Assembly: GCA_947174725.1 (NCBI GenBank)
Contig: CAMWKA010000112.1
Location: forward strand, 1-6,220
Origin: an uncultured Lachnospiraceae bacterium
GTDB lineage: Bacteria > Bacillota > Clostridia > Lachnospirales > Lachnospiraceae
Direction of reading: 5' to 3'
DNA length: 6,220 nucleotides
Positions 5,085-6,220 of the stretch are shown here, piece after piece. Numbering within the stretch: the stretch's first letter is position 1; the number at the start of each line of letters is the position of its first letter. The notes under the pieces were generated by a model that was given only the letters and a program-made list of their open reading frames with translations, was not told the DNA's origin and did no database searches. A program made the translations under genes and the position numbers.

Positions 5085-6220
5085 GTTGGATTTCCTCACC
5101 AAACTTACTAAAGTTAAAAGAACATATCCAGACGGGATTTTCCGCCTGCATTAAATGATGCCGTCCTGCCCTTTTTACCCTGTTTACCTGGATTTGTATT
5201 ACTTCTTCATTTGCAACCGGATACAAAGAAGAGATCTCTTTCATTGCAGAGATGGTCTCTATACTGACCGCGTTTAAAACTACCCGCATGTTTGGATTAA
5301 GCCGATATAAAGCGGATAATATCTCTTTCCATCTGCCGCCGGTTCCTCCAACGAAGGCATGGGTCGGAACCGGCAGTCCGGAAAATCCCTCCGGAGCTGC
5401 TGCGGTAACAACTGATATATTTTCCGTTCCAAATTTTGTGATGTTTTTTTTGATCAGATCCGCCGCCTCTTTGTTCCTCTCTATTGCAAATACCTGTATA
5501 TCATCCGATAATCCTGCAATTTCAACGGCAATAGAGCCCGTTCCGCTTCCAATATCATATACAACGGCATCTTTGTGTAATTTCAACTTACAGATACTGA
5601 CTTCCCGTATTTCCTCTTTCGTCATTGGGACTTTATCCCTGATAAAATCCGTATCTGGTTTACCATGCGTCAACTTCCTCTGTTCCACATAGGGATTTTT
5701 AATACAGCAGACATACAAGCCTTCTTCCCTGATCCCACAGCATTCTTTGGGCGTCAATGTCCTGATACTTTGTTCGGGATAGGACAACTGGTAACCTACA
5801 GATATTTCACACCCATTCATATCCGCCTTTACCAGCATCTCTCCCAGCTTGGCAAGATCTATTGCTCCTGATAACAGCATAAAAATTTTGGATTCCCTCT
5901 TTAATCTGCGTATCAGATTAGGAAGTTCTTTTCCATGGGTACTGTAGATCGCGGCGTCCTCATAACTTTCTCCCAGAACGGATGCAAGATAAGCGACCGA
6001 GGAGATTCCCGGCATAAGTTTCATGGACGCAGATAAATTGCCGTTCTCTGTTTCCTCCCATAAAGCTTTGTATAATGTCTGACATCCGCTATAAAATCCA
6101 CTGTCCCCCGAAAAAAGGATCACCACCCGGATCTTTTCAGGCGACAATTTTTGTTGTATTTCTTTCAAATACGGGATCACATCTTCTGCTTTGTAAAACG
6201 ATTTTTTCTCTATCCTTGGA
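5074..6220 (-). CDS. cbiET: Fused cobalt-precorrin methyltransferase CbiE-CbiT, N-terminus cut by the window edge
   Basis: Bifunctional SAM-dependent enzyme of corrin ring synthesis: the CbiE half methylates C5, the CbiT half methylates C15 and decarboxylates the C12 acetate chain. There are 381 residues in the window, and the frame stays open to the right edge. It begins mid-domain at KKSFYKAEDVIPYL, so about 40-50 residues, including the first glycine-rich loop of CbiE, are missing. The CbiE part (to about residue 190) shows the motif LFSGDSGFYSG (35-45), PGISSVAYLA and STHGKE. The CbiT part (from about 198) opens PMTKEEIREV and has the SAM-binding loop VYDIGSGTGS (about 220-229), the acidic AIERN and GGTGGRWKEIL, ending near GRHHLMQAENPVWI. 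It is an intact fusion like CobL of the aerobic pathway. A GTG at 6178-6180 could be mistaken for the start; the coding similarity upstream of it shows it is internal. Its last codons hold the cbiA ribosome binding site. Confidence 0.95.
   Translation of the reverse strand, partial: PRIEKKSFYKAEDVIPYLKEIQQKLSPEKIRVVILFSGDSGFYSGCQTLYKALWEETENGNLSASMKLMPGISSVAYLASVLGESYEDAAIYSTHGKELPNLIRRLKRESKIFMLLSGAIDLAKLGEMLVKADMNGCEISVGYQLSYPEQSIRTLTPKECCGIREEGLYVCCIKNPYVEQRKLTHGKPDTDFIRDKVPMTKEEIREVSICKLKLHKDAVVYDIGSGTGSIAVEIAGLSDDIQVFAIERNKEAADLIKKNITKFGTENISVVTAAAPEGFSGLPVPTHAFVGGTGGRWKEILSALYRLNPNMRVVLNAVSIETISAMKEISSLYPVANEEVIQIQVNRVKRAGRHHLMQAENPVWICSFNFSKFGEEIQHET
5094..5098 (-). promoter_or_regulatory. 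Ribosome binding site of cbiA inside the end of cbiET
   Basis: The minus strand reads TGAGG, nine bases before the ATG at 5084-5082. It falls within the last codons of cbiET (GEEIQHET), so ribosomes finishing cbiET can begin cbiA. It supports the ATG start over the TTG at 5102, which would put the motif inside the gene. Confidence 0.65.

Noticed and set aside
5252..5692. Plus-strand open frame of 146 codons opposite cbiET.
   Set aside because: It is antisense to the CbiT methyltransferase domain, with no recognisable motif and composition explained by the real gene.
6178..6180. GTG as the start codon of cbiET.
   Set aside because: The frame is open upstream to the window edge, and the residues before it (KKSFYKAED) match the usual CbiE strand before the next helix. 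The true start lies outside the window.

Overview
The window looks like chromosomal DNA from an anaerobic, low-to-moderate-GC Gram-positive bacterium, most likely a clostridial member of the Bacillota such as a Lachnospiraceae species. The reasons are a fused cbiE-cbiT gene and cbiA from the anaerobic (early cobalt insertion) B12 pathway, an nrdR of Bacillota type, strong AGGAGG-like ribosome binding sites, a near-consensus sigma-A promoter, and an OmpR-type regulator followed by its kinase. The species cannot be fixed from the sequence. Every real gene I can support lies on the minus strand, so transcription runs from right to left.

Right part (6220 down to 3488) is a compact corrin-ring biosynthesis block. 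It holds CbiET (N-terminus beyond the window), CbiA (cobyrinate a,c-diamide synthase) and a 78-residue protein with eight cysteines. Each junction is an 11-base overlap with the downstream ribosome binding site inside the upstream gene, so the three are almost certainly co-transcribed and translationally coupled. CbiE and CbiT methylate the ring at C5 and C15 (CbiT also decarboxylates the C12 acetate), and CbiA amidates the a and c side chains. The small Cys-rich protein is probably a metal-binding accessory of this pathway; its role is not established.

Middle part (3473 to 2403) is a family 2 glycosyltransferase with a C-terminal TPR-like region. Its ribosome binding site overlaps the stop codon of the Cys-rich gene, so it can be read as the last gene of the cobalamin transcript. 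By eye its base composition is clearly richer in G+C than the block upstream. Between 2402 and 2242 there is an imperfect inverted repeat, then a near-consensus promoter that starts nrdR, then a tandem 7-base direct repeat close to the predicted transcription start.

Left part (2241 to 1) holds nrdR, the ATP/dATP-sensing repressor of ribonucleotide reductase genes, closed by a strong intrinsic terminator. A two-component system follows: an OmpR/PhoB-family response regulator and then a membrane sensor histidine kinase, cut by the left edge just after its phosphorylated-histidine motif. No RNA gene, insertion sequence, CRISPR array, phage gene or riboswitch could be supported. No unmistakably new system was found. 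The best candidate for follow-up is the small Cys-rich protein coupled to cbiA, together with the glycosyltransferase attached to the same transcript.
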